Below, one piece after another: positions 5,432 to 5,834 of a stretch of DNA of 5,834 nucleotides. Below the pieces are notes generated by a model that saw only the letters and a list, made by a program, of their open reading frames with translations, had not been told where the DNA came from and did not search any database. Both the position numbers and the translations under genes were made by a program. This DNA is from Bacteroidota bacterium (lineage in GTDB: Bacteria; Bacteroidota; Bacteroidia; Cytophagales; Hymenobacteraceae): assembly GCA_023424725.1 (NCBI GenBank), contig JAFADQ010000410.1, forward strand, positions 1-5,834, in the 5' to 3' direction. Positions within the stretch are counted from its first letter, which is position 1. Each line of letters starts with the position of its first letter.

Positions 5432-5488
5432 TTTTGTTGCTGAAGTTTACGCTACAAAGGGCTAAACTTTTGTTACGTGAATTTATAA

Positions 5489-5521
5489 AGACCTATAAGG
5501 TTTCAAAAACCTTATAGGTCT
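5489..5521. repeat. Perfect 15-bp inverted repeat (hairpin) with 3-nt loop
   Basis: AGACCTATAAGGTTT, loop CAA, then its exact reverse complement. It lies between the divergent surE and DoxX genes, 41 nt before the DoxX ATG. The position makes a terminator for either gene unlikely; a REP-like palindromic repeat or a 5' leader hairpin of the DoxX gene fits better. Confidence 0.85.
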
Positions 5522-5562
5522 GAGGCCTGTTTTAAAATCAGTCTAAAAACACCACATTTATA

Positions 5563-5834
5563 ATGAATCTGTTTTACTTCTCCGATAAGCAAAAACACCT
5601 CGGTTTACTAATATTACGGATTGGCCTTGGCGTGATGATGTTTTTTCATGGCTACCCGAAGCTAATGGGCGGCGAAGAAAAGTGGCAGGCAGTCGGCTCG
5701 GCAATGGAAACATTTGGCATAGGTTTCGGGCACATTTGGTGGGGACTGGCCGCCGCTATTGCCGAAGTGTTTGGTGGTTTGTTTCTGATATTCGGAATTT
5801 ACTTCCGGGCTACGTGTTTCGTGCTGGTTTTTAC
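5563..5834 (+). CDS. DoxX family membrane protein, N-terminal part (3' end outside window)
   Basis: ATG at 5563 opens a frame that runs to the window end (90 complete residues); an in-frame TAA at 5533-5535 leaves this as the only reasonable start. The protein begins MNLFYFSDKQKHLGLLILRI and shows the DoxX pattern: a first membrane helix LGLLILRIGLGVMMFFHGYPKL (about 13-34) with the FFHGYPKL motif, a loop GGEEKWQAVGSAMETFGIGF, then helices about 58-80 (WWGLAAAIAEVFGGLFLIFGIYF) and from 83 onward. DoxX proteins are small inner-membrane proteins of about 130-150 residues with four helices. Some are linked to quinone or thiol redox chemistry, but the biochemical role of most is unknown. The missing part should be about 40-60 residues. 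Divergent from surE. Confidence 0.88.
   Translation, partial: MNLFYFSDKQKHLGLLILRIGLGVMMFFHGYPKLMGGEEKWQAVGSAMETFGIGFGHIWWGLAAAIAEVFGGLFLIFGIYFRATCFVLVF

Noticed and set aside
5465..5472. AACTTTTG as a -7 box for the DoxX gene
   Set aside because: One mismatch to TAnnTTTG and no TTTG at the proper distance (the nearest is 28 nt upstream); not supported.

Overview
The window looks like chromosomal DNA of a member of the phylum Bacteroidota, perhaps a Cytophagales/Hymenobacteraceae-type organism. The phylum call rests on candidate promoters of the TAnnTTTG (-7) / TTTG (-33) type, start codons without Shine-Dalgarno sequences, a PolX with a decayed polymerase site, and intergenic repeats of a style common in that phylum. 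The family-level guess is inference.

Layout. (1) 1-415, plus: the 3' end of a gene for a beta-barrel outer membrane protein. (2) 3224-465, minus: a probable two-gene unit of a PolX-family protein with a PHP domain, followed after 72 nt by a family 9 (heptosyltransferase-like) glycosyltransferase. Both genes appear to start with TTG. (3) 3353-3769, plus: a small putative lipoprotein of unknown function, divergent from polX. (4) 3867-4271, plus: an EVE-domain protein. (5) 4267-4521: a repeat cluster filling the whole convergent gap between the EVE gene and surE. (6) 5305-4523, minus: SurE 5'/3'-nucleotidase. (7) 5306-5562: a divergent intergenic region holding a candidate surE promoter, a copy of a dispersed repeat and a long perfect hairpin. 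(8) 5563-5834, plus: the 5' part of a DoxX-family membrane protein gene, cut by the window edge.

The genes do not form one pathway. They cover the cell envelope (outer membrane barrel, LPS-type glycosyltransferase, lipoprotein, DoxX) and nucleic-acid or nucleotide upkeep (PolX/PHP, SurE, EVE). I found no phage, CRISPR, toxin-antitoxin, transposase or multi-gene defence system, and nothing that amounts to a new multi-gene system. The points most worth a second look are the PolX protein, whose polymerase aspartates are replaced while its PHP metal site is intact, and the dense set of short intergenic repeats. Those repeats include 8-bp tandem arrays directly in front of two start codons and a repeat that supplies a stop codon.
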